Assembly (NCBI RefSeq): GCF_900156315.1
Contig: NZ_FTNI01000048.1
Coordinates: 1-40,069 of the forward strand
Direction: 5' to 3'
Source of the DNA: Microbispora rosea
GTDB taxonomy: Bacteria; Actinomycetota; Actinomycetes; Streptosporangiales; Streptosporangiaceae
DNA: 40,069 nucleotides
Both the position numbers and the translations under genes were made by a program. Below are positions 1-8,536 of this stretch, one piece after another (position 1 is the stretch's first letter; every line of letters starts with the position of its first letter). Under the pieces are notes generated by a model that did not search any database, had not been told where the DNA came from, and saw only the letters and a program-made list of their open reading frames with translations.

Positions 1-1
1 C

Positions 2-191
2 AGGCGCGGCTCGGCCGGTGGACGCCCGACCGGGTTCGACAAAGAGCGCTACAAGAAGCGCAACGTTGTCGAGCGGGCGATCAACCGGCTGAAGAACTTC
101 CGGGCTGTGGCCACCCGCTACGACAAGCGCGCTTACGATCTACCTCGGCACCGTGACCGTGGCAGCCCTGATGATCTGGCTCCGCACGTGA
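2..191 (+). pseudogene. IS5-family transposase, 3' remnant with frameshift
   Basis: Only the C-terminal part of a DDE transposase is present; the left edge cuts the rest. The frame opening at base 2 reads GFDKERYKKRNVVERAINRL followed by KNFRAVATRYDKRAY, the well-conserved tail of actinobacterial IS5-type (IS427-like) transposases, including the catalytic-domain E of VVERAINRLK. Right after KRAY there is one extra base (within 137-139). The next frame then gives the expected ending YLGTVTVAALMIWLRT and a TGA at 189-191. The element is therefore frameshifted near its end, unless this is a sequencing error. I could not define the terminal inverted repeat. The family call is sure at the level of IS5-type; the subgroup is inferred. 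Confidence 0.8.
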
Positions 192-333
192 TCCAAGGAA
201 CAGGACCTAGGTCGGCCCACAGCACAGGAGTAGCTGAAGGCGGCGACGTGCAGCCGAAGGCCAAAGATCACGAGACATACGCGGGACGATCATGTCGGCG
301 TTTCCGCAGGTGAGCATGCTTAAGATCGTGAGC

Positions 334-630
334 TCACGTGAGGTTCTCGTGCGCCCACTGCGCGACGCCGCCGAGCCGAGCCGCGGCCTTCCCCGCGTCA
401 CCCGTCATCGTGTCCTGATCAGCCTGCGGGTCATAACCCGCCAGACCGCTCTCTTCTTCGACCAGGCGGGCGAGTCGATAGGCATCCTCCGCCACGGAGA
501 TCGCCTCCTCTCCCCAGTACCAGTACGGGATGGCGGTGGAAGCATCCTCTCCCGCGTAGTCCAGCCGAAGACGCCCACGAGGCCCGTTCCGAGACAACGT
601 CGGGCCCGGCAAGAACTCTTCGACCTCCAC
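334..630 (-). CDS. Hypothetical protein, about 98 aa
   Basis: I do not recognise this protein. The translation is acidic and well composed, with blocks such as RNGPRGRLRLDYAGEDAST, AIPYWYWGEEAISVAEDAYR and LARLVEEESGLAGYDPQAD, and it has a natural actinobacterial codon bias, unlike the overlapping frames on the other strand. It has no signal peptide, membrane segment or cysteine motif. The start is uncertain: GTG at 630 (Val-Glu-Val-Glu-Glu-Phe) is chosen because the residues upstream look like spacer, but a TTG at 657 would give 107 aa. Neither has a clear Shine-Dalgarno sequence. It sits between a transposase remnant and a truncated Nudix gene, so it may be a stranded accessory gene. Confidence 0.5.
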   Translation of the reverse strand: MEVEEFLPGPTLSRNGPRGRLRLDYAGEDASTAIPYWYWGEEAISVAEDAYRLARLVEEESGLAGYDPQADQDTMTGDAGKAAARLGGVAQWAHENLT

Positions 631-864
631 GGGGCCGAGTTGCCGAGCTTGCCCCAACTTGCCCGTTCAGCCCGAGATGGGGTCGAGGCGGCCATGGGGT
701 CTCGCGGCAACGACCAGTTGCCGGTCAACACTTACGCGTGCGACACCTCGGCGGACTGGCCCCGTACTGGGCCTTGCGCAGGTCGTCAGTGGTGACATGA
801 TCACCATCTACGTCGACAGCTACGGAAGGTCTGGGACCAGGCCAGCCCGATAGGGTCCTGATCT

Positions 865-1014
865 ATGGCACGCCGGATCGACTGTTACGACGATCCTCGA
901 GCCCCGAAGCCCGACAGTCTCGTCCCCTCGGTCAACGTCGTGGTCACCAAAGATGCCGGCGGCATCCTCATGATCCGGCGCAGCGACAACGGCAAGGCTG
1001 AGCAGCCGAGATAA
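865..1014 (+). pseudogene. Nudix hydrolase, N-terminal fragment
   Basis: An ATG at 865 opens a 49-codon frame beginning MARRIDCYDDPRAPKPDSLV and continuing PSVNVVVTKDAGGILMIRRS DNG. This is the standard beginning of actinobacterial Nudix hydrolases, whose next residues should be W-A-(L/V)-P-G-G leading into the Nudix box. Here the similarity stops at DNG and six unrelated residues precede a TAA. The Nudix box and everything after it are gone, so the product cannot hydrolyse nucleoside diphosphate derivatives. Short coding-looking shards just upstream (about 785-860) suggest the whole neighbourhood has been rearranged. The stretch 1015-1163 shows no gene and is probably the promoter region of the next operon. 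Confidence 0.75.
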
Positions 1015-1163
1015 CGCCCGGATGAACATCTGTTGACACCCTGAGCAGTGTCGCTGAACTGAGCATGAATCTCGCGGGAAGACTCTTTCGTCAAGCGACT
1101 GTGCTGCTAAGCGTGGCCTTAAGTTCAGTTCGTTAGCCGCTGTCTACCCTGCGAGTCCTTGCT

Positions 1164-2390
1164 GTGCGTTCTTCCGTTTTCGTCGCACCCGGCGGGCGGC
1201 GACTGTCGGTGGTTGTGGCCGTGATCGTTGCGGTCGTGATCGTTGCAGTGAGTGCGGTGTTCGTGTCGCGGACCTTCGGTTCAAGTCGGGAGCCCTCTTC
1301 GCCTTCGGCGGGCGCGATAGCGGTCGTGAACGGCTTCGATGCATGTGGTGACGGCTGGTCTGGTCCGGCCACCGGCGGCGCGTTCGATTTCGCGGTGTCG
1401 AATTCCACCATCGCCGGTGAAGCGGTCTACCTCGAAGGGGCCGATGACCGGAAGGTGTATGCCGAGGCTGAGGGTCTGGGCCCGAGCACGGTCTACCACC
1501 TGCGGGTCACTCTCGGCGACGGCCGGTACCGGTTCGTGTGTATACCGGCTGGTAACGATCCGATCGCCGGGCCGGTGGTGACGGTGCGCGATTCCCCGGC
1601 TGGGCTTGTCCCCACTCCTGGCATCGAGGTGGTGACCCGAGCGGATTTGCTTCCCGCCGCTCACACTTACAACGAGTGGGTCGGCTCCCGTATCAAGGAA
1701 CTGGCGAGCGACGCGCAACGACTCGCCACAGCGATTGTGAGTGGCGACCGTGCTGTCTCACAGGCGGCTTGGCTGACGGCCCAGCAGGACTACTCGCGCC
1801 TCGGTGCGGCCTACGGGGCGTTCGGGGATCTGGCCGACGCTATTGATGGTGATCCAGCCGCCGGTAGCTCGGCGCTGGAGGACTCCGATCTACACGGGCT
1901 TCGCAAGATCGAGGCGCTGTTGTGGAGCGATCTACCGATCGCTGAAGCCGCGCCGGTTGCCGCGCGGCTCATCACCGATATCGGATCGTTAACGGCGACG
2001 CTGACCAAGACGCCGGTGAACGCCATCGATCTCGGTCTGCGTTCGCATGAGATCTTGGAAGACGCGATCCAGTTCACCCTCACTGGTGCCGACGACGCCG
2101 GTTCGCACACCGGGTTGGCGGTGATTGCGGCCGATATCGAGGCGACCCGCGCGGTGCTCGACCCGATCCGCCCCCTCGTGACCCCCCGCTACGCCGGGCT
2201 GAGCGACGCGGACGCGTGGCTGGCCCGCACCGCGACCTTGGTCGCCTCCTACAAGACCGGCGGTACCTGGCGGGCGTTGGATTCGCTGGACCGCGCCCAG
2301 CGCGAAGCGCTCGACGCCGACTTGGAGCGCACCGTGGAGCTGCTCGCCCCGATCGCTGCGGTCACCGACCCGAGGGTGGCCGACCAGTGA
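1164..2390 (+). CDS. efeO: Iron uptake system component EfeO
   Basis: This is a 408-aa protein starting at GTG 1164. Residues about 14-36 form one hydrophobic segment that can act as a signal anchor. Residues about 55-145 look like the cupredoxin-like domain of EfeO (motifs NGFDACGDGW and YRFVCIPAGNDPI), and residues about 165-400 are the helical imelysin/M75 domain. EfeO proteins are thought to bind iron outside the membrane and pass it to the EfeU permease together with EfeB. The expected G-F-H-R-I-E signature of the M75 domain appears as GLRKIEALLW (residues 245-254), so the usual His seems replaced by Arg 247 while Glu 250 remains. The stop overlaps the efeB start. No efeU permease lies upstream, which is unusual. 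A TACCCT box at 1145-1150 could be a -10 element. Confidence 0.85.
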   Translation: MRSSVFVAPGGRRLSVVVAVIVAVVIVAVSAVFVSRTFGSSREPSSPSAGAIAVVNGFDACGDGWSGPATGGAFDFAVSNSTIAGEAVYLEGADDRKVYAEAEGLGPSTVYHLRVTLGDGRYRFVCIPAGNDPIAGPVVTVRDSPAGLVPTPGIEVVTRADLLPAAHTYNEWVGSRIKELASDAQRLATAIVSGDRAVSQAAWLTAQQDYSRLGAAYGAFGDLADAIDGDPAAGSSALEDSDLHGLRKIEALLWSDLPIAEAAPVAARLITDIGSLTATLTKTPVNAIDLGLRSHEILEDAIQFTLTGADDAGSHTGLAVIAADIEATRAVLDPIRPLVTPRYAGLSDADAWLARTATLVASYKTGGTWRALDSLDRAQREALDADLERTVELLAPIAAVTDPRVADQ

Positions 2391-3673
2391 CTAAGAACCG
2401 GAACGCCAGCACGGGCGGAACCGGCCCCACGCGGATGGTGGGCCGGCGTGGATTCATGGGCGCGGTCGGCGTGAGCCTCGGCACCGCCGCCCTCGGCGCG
2501 GGGATAGGTGCGGCGGCCGTTCACACTGACGCAGCGCCATCGGCTGCGGACTCGTCGGCCGCGCCTACCGGTGGGCGGTTCGCCTTCCACGGCGAGCACC
2601 AGCAGGGTGTGCTCACTCCGCCCCAAGCCGCAGCGGCATTCCTGGCGCTCGATGTCACCGCAGCCGATCGTGCCGAGCTGTCCGAGCTGTTCCAGGCGGT
2701 CACTAGCCGGGCACGGTTTCTGACTGCTGGTGGTGCGCCGCCGTCGGTCGGCATCACCGCCCCGCCGTCGGACTCTGGCGTCGTGGGGCCCGACATTAGC
2801 CCGGATGGTCTGACCGTGACGCTGTCGGTGGGCGCGAGCCTGTTCGATGACCGTTACGGGTTGGCGGATCGGAAACCGGCCCGGCTGGTGACGATGCCGG
2901 ACTTCCCGAACGACGCGCTGCGCCGCGACATGTGTGACGGGGACCTCCTGCTGCAGCTGCGCGCCGACCATGCCGACACCGTGATCCACGCCATGCGCGA
3001 CATCACCCGCGCCACCCGCGGCGGCATGGCTGTCCGGTGGCGGACCGACGGGTTCATCTCCCCGCCTCGCCCGACCGGAACACCCCGCAACCTGATGGGG
3101 TTCAAGGACGGCACCGCGAACCCGAACATCGACGACCCGGCCGAGATGGCACGGCTGGTCTGGGCCGCGACCGACGGCAGCGAACCCGCCTGGACCGCGG
3201 GCGGCAGCTACCACGTCGTCCGGCTCATCCGCATGCTGGTCGAGTTCTGGGACCGGGTTTCGCTGCGCGAGCAGGAGAACATGATCGGCCGCTCCCGCGA
3301 CGTCGGCGCGCCCCTGACCGGAGTCAACGAGACGGACACTCCGGACTACCTCAACGACCCGAACGGTGACGCGATCCCCACCGGCGCCCACATCCGGCTC
3401 GCCAACCCGCGCACGCCCGCGACCGACTCTTCTCGGCTGCTGCGTCGCGGCTACAACTACAACGCCGGCACCGACATCAACGGCCAGCTCGACATGGGCC
3501 TCATCTTCACGACCTTCAACCAAGACATCAAGCGGCAGTTCGCCGCCGTGCAGCAGCGGCTGGTCGATGAAGCCCTGGCCGACTACATCTCCCCGTTCGG
3601 CGGCGGCTACTACTTCGCGCTGCCCGGTGCCCGCGACTCCAATGACTGGCTCGGCCGGACCCTGATGAACTGA
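2387..3673 (+). CDS. efeB: Deferrochelatase/peroxidase EfeB (DyP-type, Tat-exported)
   Basis: This is a 428-aa heme peroxidase of the dye-decolorizing (DyP) family. The GTG at 2387 overlaps the efeO stop (GTGA), implying translational coupling. The N-terminus carries a twin-arginine signal (GRRGFMGAVGVSLGTAALG, Arg-Arg at 20-21), consistent with export of a folded heme protein. The DyP hallmark GFKDGTANP lies at about residues 238-246 (catalytic Asp), and GAHIRLANPR holds the presumed axial His at about 335 and the conserved distal Arg. In EfeUOB systems EfeB oxidises ferrous iron and/or takes iron from heme on the outer side of the membrane. The family call is firm. The in vivo role here is less sure because the permease partner is absent. 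Confidence 0.9.
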   Translation: MTKNRNASTGGTGPTRMVGRRGFMGAVGVSLGTAALGAGIGAAAVHTDAAPSAADSSAAPTGGRFAFHGEHQQGVLTPPQAAAAFLALDVTAADRAELSELFQAVTSRARFLTAGGAPPSVGITAPPSDSGVVGPDISPDGLTVTLSVGASLFDDRYGLADRKPARLVTMPDFPNDALRRDMCDGDLLLQLRADHADTVIHAMRDITRATRGGMAVRWRTDGFISPPRPTGTPRNLMGFKDGTANPNIDDPAEMARLVWAATDGSEPAWTAGGSYHVVRLIRMLVEFWDRVSLREQENMIGRSRDVGAPLTGVNETDTPDYLNDPNGDAIPTGAHIRLANPRTPATDSSRLLRRGYNYNAGTDINGQLDMGLIFTTFNQDIKRQFAAVQQRLVDEALADYISPFGGGYYFALPGARDSNDWLGRTLMN

Positions 3674-3721
3674 CCGGCCCGCCAAAGTACCCACCAAAAG
3701 AAACCCGAAAGGCACCATGCA

Positions 3722-5365
3722 ATGCGCTCCATCGGTCACAAACGCGCCGCCGTCGCGACCGCGTCGCTTGCCGCCCTGGCCGCGACCGTGTTCGGCGTCG
3801 CTAACCTCGGCACGTCAGCCAACGCCGCACCGAAGGCCGACAATTCCGCCAAGACTGCAACCCCGATCAAGCACATCGTGGTGATCTACGAGGAGAACAA
3901 CTCCTTCGACCACTACTTCGGCACCTACCCGCATGCGGCCAACACCGACGGCACCACGTTCACCGCCAAGGCGGGAACGCCGATCCCGAACAACTACATC
4001 TCCCACCCGGACCTGCTCACCAACAACCCGAACGCGTTCAACCCGCAGCGTCTCGACGCGGCGCACGCGCTCACTTGTGACCAGTCCCACTCCTACGGCA
4101 GTGAGCAGAAGGCCTTCGATGGCGGCCTGATGGACCGGTTCGTCGAGGAGACCGAGACCAGCAGTTGCAGCCCGTCCACCCTCTACGGCACCGACGGAAT
4201 CGTCATGGACTACTACGACGGCAACACCGTGACCGCGCTGTGGACCCTGGCCCAGAACTACGCCATGAGCGACAACAGCTTCAGCACCGGCTTCGGCCCG
4301 TCCACGCCGGGCGCTCTCAACCTGGTCTCGGGCAACACCTCCGGCGCGCTCAGCGTGAACTCCGTCACCGGGGTCCCGACCTCAACCACCACGACGACCG
4401 TGACGAGCGACCCTGACCCGTTCTACGACGACTGCGCCGACAGCAACCACACCAAGACCGGCAACCTCACCAAGATGACCGGCAAGAACATCGGCGACCT
4501 GCTCAACTCCCGCGGCGTCAGCTGGGGATGGTTCCAGGACGGCTTCACGCCGACCACGACTGCGGCCGACAGCCCGACCGGCTACGCCGTCTGCGGCGCC
4601 CAGGTGCCGATCACCGCGGAGAACGCGAACTTCCCGCTCGGCGCCTATGTGCCGCACCACGCGCCGTTCGCCTACTACGAGTCGACCTCCAACCCGCACC
4701 ACCTCCTGCCCGCCTCGCTCGACGAGGTCGGCCACGACGGCCAGGCAAACCACAACTACGACGTCAGCTACTTCTACCAGGCGCTGGCCGCCGACAAGCT
4801 CCCCGCGGTCTCCTTCGTGAAGGCCGCGGCCGCCCAGGACGGACACCCCGGCAGCTCCAACCCGGTCGACGAGCAGATCTCCCTCGTCAAGGAAATCAAC
4901 GCCATCGAGGCCTCGCCCGCTTGGGCCGACACCGCGATCGTGATCGCCTATGACGACTCCGACGGCTGGTACGACCACGTCGCCGCCACCATCACCAACG
5001 GCAGCGCCGCCAGCGGAAACTCCGCGATCTGCACCAACGCCGCCACTGTCGACATCGGCGGCCAGGTCAACCGCTGCGGCCCCGGCCCCCGCCAGCCGCT
5101 CCTGGTGATCTCGCCCTACGCGAAGAAGAACTTCATCGACCACACCCTGACCACCCAGTCCTCCATCCTCAAGTTCATCGAGGACAACTGGAACACCGGA
5201 AGGGTCGGCGGTGTCTCCGCCGATGCCACCTCCGGAGACCTGGACAACATGTTCGACTTCAAGGCACCCCCGGGACAGGCGATGCGCCTCACCCTCGCCG
5301 CCAACGGCACCGTCGCATCCGAGTCAAAGGTCCACGGTAACGGAAACGGCAACCGCAAGAACTAG
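3722..5365 (+). CDS. Secreted phosphoesterase (phospholipase C / acid phosphatase family)
   Basis: This is a 547-aa protein with an N-terminal signal peptide (basic start, Ala-rich hydrophobic core, likely cleavage after about residue 35 in TSANAA). The mature protein opens with PIKHIVVIYEENNSFDHYFG (residues 48-67), the metal-site motif of the bacterial phosphoesterase family that includes non-hemolytic phospholipases C and AcpA-type acid phosphatases. Further family motifs are GFGPSTPGALNLVSG, AIVIAYDDSDGWYDH and GPGPRQPLLVISPYAK. It probably releases phosphate from phospholipids or phosphomonoesters outside the cell; the substrate cannot be told from sequence. It begins 48 bp after efeB and probably belongs to the same transcript. 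A strong hairpin follows. The ATG at 3722 is chosen because it leads directly into the signal peptide. Confidence 0.85.
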   Translation: MRSIGHKRAAVATASLAALAATVFGVANLGTSANAAPKADNSAKTATPIKHIVVIYEENNSFDHYFGTYPHAANTDGTTFTAKAGTPIPNNYISHPDLLTNNPNAFNPQRLDAAHALTCDQSHSYGSEQKAFDGGLMDRFVEETETSSCSPSTLYGTDGIVMDYYDGNTVTALWTLAQNYAMSDNSFSTGFGPSTPGALNLVSGNTSGALSVNSVTGVPTSTTTTTVTSDPDPFYDDCADSNHTKTGNLTKMTGKNIGDLLNSRGVSWGWFQDGFTPTTTAADSPTGYAVCGAQVPITAENANFPLGAYVPHHAPFAYYESTSNPHHLLPASLDEVGHDGQANHNYDVSYFYQALAADKLPAVSFVKAAAAQDGHPGSSNPVDEQISLVKEINAIEASPAWADTAIVIAYDDSDGWYDHVAATITNGSAASGNSAICTNAATVDIGGQVNRCGPGPRQPLLVISPYAKKNFIDHTLTTQSSILKFIEDNWNTGRVGGVSADATSGDLDNMFDFKAPPGQAMRLTLAANGTVASESKVHGNGNGNRKN

Positions 5366-5402
5366 CAGAACTCCTACGAACCACTGAATGAAACACCTCA
5401 AA

Positions 5403-5436
5403 GTGGGCGGGGTCAGCTTCTGCTGACCCCGCCCAC
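5403..5436 (+). terminator. Strong hairpin terminator after the efeO-efeB-phosphoesterase operon
   Basis: A perfect 15-bp inverted repeat (arms 5403-5417 and 5422-5436, GTGGGCGGGGTCAGC and its complement) surrounds a 4-nt TTCT loop, 37 bp after the phosphoesterase stop. No U-run follows, as is usual for high-GC actinobacterial terminators. Confidence 0.8.
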
Positions 5437-5437
5437 G

Positions 5438-5642
5438 GCGGATCTCCTTATTCAGCCGCTCCTGAGGGCTGTTCGACCAGATCTGTTTGCAGATCTCTCG
5501 GGGAAGGCGGCGGAGGCGAGCAGGTCCTTGCGCGCCTGGTCGAGGTGGTCGGCGGCGGCCGGATATTTCGCCTGGAGTGCGTCGATGACCCAGGCGTGCT
5601 GAGCGCGTACCTGCTCGGTGGTGGGCTGGTCGAAGAAGGGGA
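5438..5642 (-). pseudogene. IS256-family transposase fragment, frameshifted
   Basis: Read on the minus strand, this stretch gives PFFDQPTTEQVRAQHAWVID ALQAKYPAAADHLDQARKDL LAS, then after losing one base FPREICKQIWSNSPQERLNK EIRR. This is the region just before and including the IWSNNPQERLNKEIRR signature of IS256-type (mutator) transposases. Both the N-terminal part and the C-terminal end are missing, and the frame breaks once near 5500. One end touches the terminator hairpin and the other directly abuts an unrelated gene fragment on the opposite strand. It is a dead element marking an old insertion or recombination point. Confidence 0.8.
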
Positions 5643-6097
5643 CTCACCGACAGCCAGTGCATCGCACTGGCGATGCTCCGGGACGGGGAGATCCTGGACA
5701 GCCGGTACTACCGGAGCACAGCTGGTGTGGACTCGCGGGTCGCCGCGGCCGAGTTGCAGGATCTCGTGTCGCGCAAGCTCGTGCTTCAGACAGGGACCCG
5801 GCGGTGGGCCCGTTACGAGCTGTCCCAACGACTGCGCGGCCGTACCTCTGCTGGGACCTCGGCTTCCACGCGGGCCGACCGGCGTCCGCAGTTGCTGGAC
5901 GCGCTCGGCGACGAGACTCTCTCAAGAGCCGAGTTGGCCCGGCGCACCGGGCTCACGGATCAGACGGTACGGCGCTGGCTCTCGATCATGCGGGAGGAAG
6001 GCACGGTGGAACTGGTGGGTAGTTCTCCCGCAGCTCGACCGCCCGGTACCGCTGGACGCGTCAGGGCTCTCTTTTCCCGCCGGCCGGTCCTCAGTAG
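5643..6097 (+). pseudogene. C-terminal fragment of an AlbA_2/RecG-like ATP-binding transcriptional regulator
   Basis: The frame reads LTDSQCIALAMLRDGEILDS RYYRSTAGVDSRVAAAELQD LVSRKLV, then a second winged-helix-like block LSRAELARRTGLTDQTVRRW. Both match the C-terminal helix-turn-helix part of the ATP-binding proteins annotated as AlbA_2 or RecG-like regulators. The N-terminal ATP-binding part is absent; the frame starts at the join with the IS256 fragment. Near 6027 one base is missing (SSP in one frame, then SSTARYRWTRQGSLF in the next), after which TAG at 6095-6097 ends the gene. It is a broken, 5'-truncated remnant. The next stretch, 6098-6313, shows nothing I can identify. Confidence 0.65.
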
Positions 6098-6313
6098 TGC
6101 GAGTCGGCACCGGTCCCATGGCGTGATCATGCGGCTGGAAGATCGCCGTTGCAGCCGTTATCTGTTTGGCAATTCTCAGAGCCGCCGGCTGGGCGGCGGC
6201 CGAGGGATCATTGACGGCCATGCTTGTCCTCATCCTGCTCTCTATAGCCGTGACGGCATTCTTCGTAAGTGCTTGTGCCGGGCGAGGTCGAGCACGGTTG
6301 ATGGGCTGCAGGC

Positions 6314-7390
6314 TCAGGCCGTGATGTGCCCGACGACTTGGGGGATCTCGAACAGGTTGCCGGTGTCTCCGGTGTGCAGGAACGCGACGTTGCTGTCGGC
6401 GGGGATCCGCCCGCTGCGGGCGTGGTCGAGCAGTCCTGCGAGTCCCTTGCCGGTGTAGACGGGGCCGACGAAGACGCCCTCTGCTCGGGCCAGCTCGCGG
6501 ATGGCTGCTGTGCTTTCGGCGGACGCGACGGCGTAGTCCTCGCCGATGAAGCGCTGGTCGATGTCGATCTCGGCGCGGATCGTCGCGTCGTCGGGTACGG
6601 GCGCGCCCAAGGTGGCCAGCACCGCCTTGGTCCGTTCGACGATCACGCCGGGGTTCATCCGGTCTCCGTCGTTGAACCTCTGGATGGAGATCGACCGGAA
6701 CTTCACCGGGTGTCCCAGGCATAGCTTGGCCGCCAGCATCCCCGGCAGCGCGGTCCCGGTGCCGATCGTGTGGTAGACGTAGTCGAGCTCGACCCCTGCG
6801 GCATCGGACTGTTCAAGCATCTCCCGGAACGTCAGGGCGTGCGCGATGTAGCCGTCGGGGTGCGCACCACCGGTCCCGACAACGAGAACTTCGTGTCCCT
6901 GCGCTTCGAGTTCGGCCTTGCGCACCGCGATGGCGTCGGTGATGCGCGCGGCCTCGTCCGGAGAGTGCCAGACGTTGTCGCCGACGTTGATGACGTGGGT
7001 TTCGACACCCATCGTCTTGTTGAGCAGATAGTTGCCGCGAAACTCGCCGAGCTCACCATGCCGGCGCACGTTCCGCGTCAGAAACAGGATCGGCGTGATT
7101 CCTACGCTCAGGCAGGCGGCGGCGAACTGCAGACCCGAGTTGGTCAGGTATTCCCCCTGGGTGATGACGTGTGTCACTCCGTTCTCGAGGGCCCGTCCCA
7201 GGATGAACTCGGCCAGGCGCATCTTGCTTCCGCTGATCGCGCTCGGGCCTGCCAGGTCTTCGCGCTTCATGAAGAGGTTGAGCCCGTACGCGGCCGACAG
7301 GTTGGGCAGCGCGTGGAACGGAGTGGGGTAGAACCCGACCCGGCGTCGGGGGAGCTTGTCGACGGCGGCGTCGAAGTGCGTGGAGTCCAT
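6314..7390 (-). CDS. PLP-dependent enzyme, ACC deaminase / D-cysteine desulfhydrase family
   Basis: This is a 358-aa fold-type II pyridoxal-phosphate enzyme. The Schiff-base lysine is Lys 56 in ISGSKMRLAEFILG, equivalent to the GNK(x)RKLE motif of 1-aminocyclopropane-1-carboxylate deaminase and D-cysteine desulfhydrase. Other family marks are TQGEYLTNSGLQFAAA, the phosphate-binding IGTGTALPG and the C-terminal FLHTGDTGNLFEI. The family cleaves small amino acids to a keto acid plus ammonia, with sulfide in the desulfhydrases; the substrate here is open. The ATG at 7390 (MDSTHFDA) is preferred because it has GGA about 6 nt upstream and leaves 77 bp for a divergent promoter. An in-frame ATG at 7450 would collide with the LysR promoter. 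It is probably regulated by the divergent LysR protein. Confidence 0.75.
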   Translation of the reverse strand: MDSTHFDAAVDKLPRRRVGFYPTPFHALPNLSAAYGLNLFMKREDLAGPSAISGSKMRLAEFILGRALENGVTHVITQGEYLTNSGLQFAAACLSVGITPILFLTRNVRRHGELGEFRGNYLLNKTMGVETHVINVGDNVWHSPDEAARITDAIAVRKAELEAQGHEVLVVGTGGAHPDGYIAHALTFREMLEQSDAAGVELDYVYHTIGTGTALPGMLAAKLCLGHPVKFRSISIQRFNDGDRMNPGVIVERTKAVLATLGAPVPDDATIRAEIDIDQRFIGEDYAVASAESTAAIRELARAEGVFVGPVYTGKGLAGLLDHARSGRIPADSNVAFLHTGDTGNLFEIPQVVGHITA

Positions 7391-7467
7391 GCGGTCCAGC
7401 GTCGAGCACGCAGCAACATTAGGACAAGCGATGATTTCTTCACAGACCATTAGCTACGCTGAACTTC

Positions 7468-8370
7468 GTGTCATGGAGTTTCGACCCCCGCCATCTACGG
7501 ACCCTCGAGGCCGTCGTGCGCCTAGGCTCGTTCGCCGCTGCTGCCGAAGAGCTCGGCTACACCCAGTCCGCGGTCTCGCAGCAGGTTGCGGAACTGGAAC
7601 GACGGGTCGGTGCGCGGGTTGTGGTCCGGCGGCCCGTCCGTGCGACCGAGGCCGGGCAGGTCCTTCTCGACACCGAGGCCGCGATCAGCATGTCGATGAG
7701 TCGCGCCGCCACCGAGCTCGCGGCGCTCGCGGACGGAACCGGCGGCGAGGTGCGGCTCGGCGCGTTCATCTCGGCGGCAGCCTCCATCGTCCCTCTCGCA
7801 CTCGCACGCCTTCGTGCGGCCCATCCGGCGGTTCACATCACACTCCGTGAACTTGAGCAGCGTGAAACGCATGCGCTGCTGTTCCGGGGAGAGATCGACC
7901 TGGCCATCACCTTCGACTACGAACACGCTCCCGGGCGAGTGCCCGCCGGGCTCGTGCAAGAGCACCTCATGGACGACCCGATCATGGTCGTCCTTCCCGT
8001 CGGTCATCCCCTGGCCGGAGCCGACAGTGTCACCCCAGCCGACCTGCCGTCGGACGCATGGATCAACACGGCGGTCGACGTCCGCGACTCGGCAGCGTCA
8101 CCCGTCCACGGCGACCGGGGAAGCGGACAACGTTTGGACTTCGACGGCATGGACTTCCGCACTGCGCTCAATCTCGTCGCGGCGGGTCTCGGCGTCGCGC
8201 TGCTGCCGCGGTTGTTGCTGTTGGACGCTCCGCCGAGCGTCGTGGCTCTGCCCATGCGGCAGCCCACATTCGTCCGTCGTCTCTACACCTGCCGGCTCGA
8301 TACGAGAGGCGTGAGTGCATCGATCAGGCGGCTGGAGATGTACCTGCGGGAGGTGGTGGCGGAACTCTGA
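7468..8370 (+). CDS. LysR-family transcriptional regulator
   Basis: This is a 300-aa protein with the classical LysR layout. The winged helix-turn-helix covers about residues 5-65 (LRTLEAVVRLGSFAAAAEEL, GYTQSAVSQQVAELERRVGA), followed by a linker helix and a two-lobed substrate-binding domain (VRLGAFISAAASIVPLALAR onward). It starts at GTG 7468; TACGCT lies 7 nt before the start, so the message may be leaderless. It is divergent from the PLP enzyme gene, the usual arrangement for a LysR protein controlling its neighbour in response to a substrate or product. Its 3' end faces another LysR gene across 166 bp (8371-8536) in which I see no gene or clear terminator. Confidence 0.85.
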   Translation: MSWSFDPRHLRTLEAVVRLGSFAAAAEELGYTQSAVSQQVAELERRVGARVVVRRPVRATEAGQVLLDTEAAISMSMSRAATELAALADGTGGEVRLGAFISAAASIVPLALARLRAAHPAVHITLRELEQRETHALLFRGEIDLAITFDYEHAPGRVPAGLVQEHLMDDPIMVVLPVGHPLAGADSVTPADLPSDAWINTAVDVRDSAASPVHGDRGSGQRLDFDGMDFRTALNLVAAGLGVALLPRLLLLDAPPSVVALPMRQPTFVRRLYTCRLDTRGVSASIRRLEMYLREVVAEL

Positions 8371-8536
8371 AACGACGCATCCAGCGTCCGCCAAGAGGCG
8401 CAGAGGTGATCGGGTTGAACTCCTGTTCCACATGTTCGGCAGCAGGCCGCCCATCAAGAGGGTCCGCACCGGAAATCACCCACCGGACCGCCAACGGCCG
8501 TACCCCAGAACTCGCCGAGACGCGCCGAGGCCGTGC

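Noticed and set aside
1120..1140. Possible DtxR/IdeR iron box upstream of efeO
   Set aside because: Only the left half resembles the consensus (about 8 of 19 positions overall), too weak to call.
5673..6458. Full 261-aa protein on the plus strand
   Set aside because: Only the part to about 6027 resembles a family; a frame change and a stop at 6095-6097 in the matching frame show it is a remnant.
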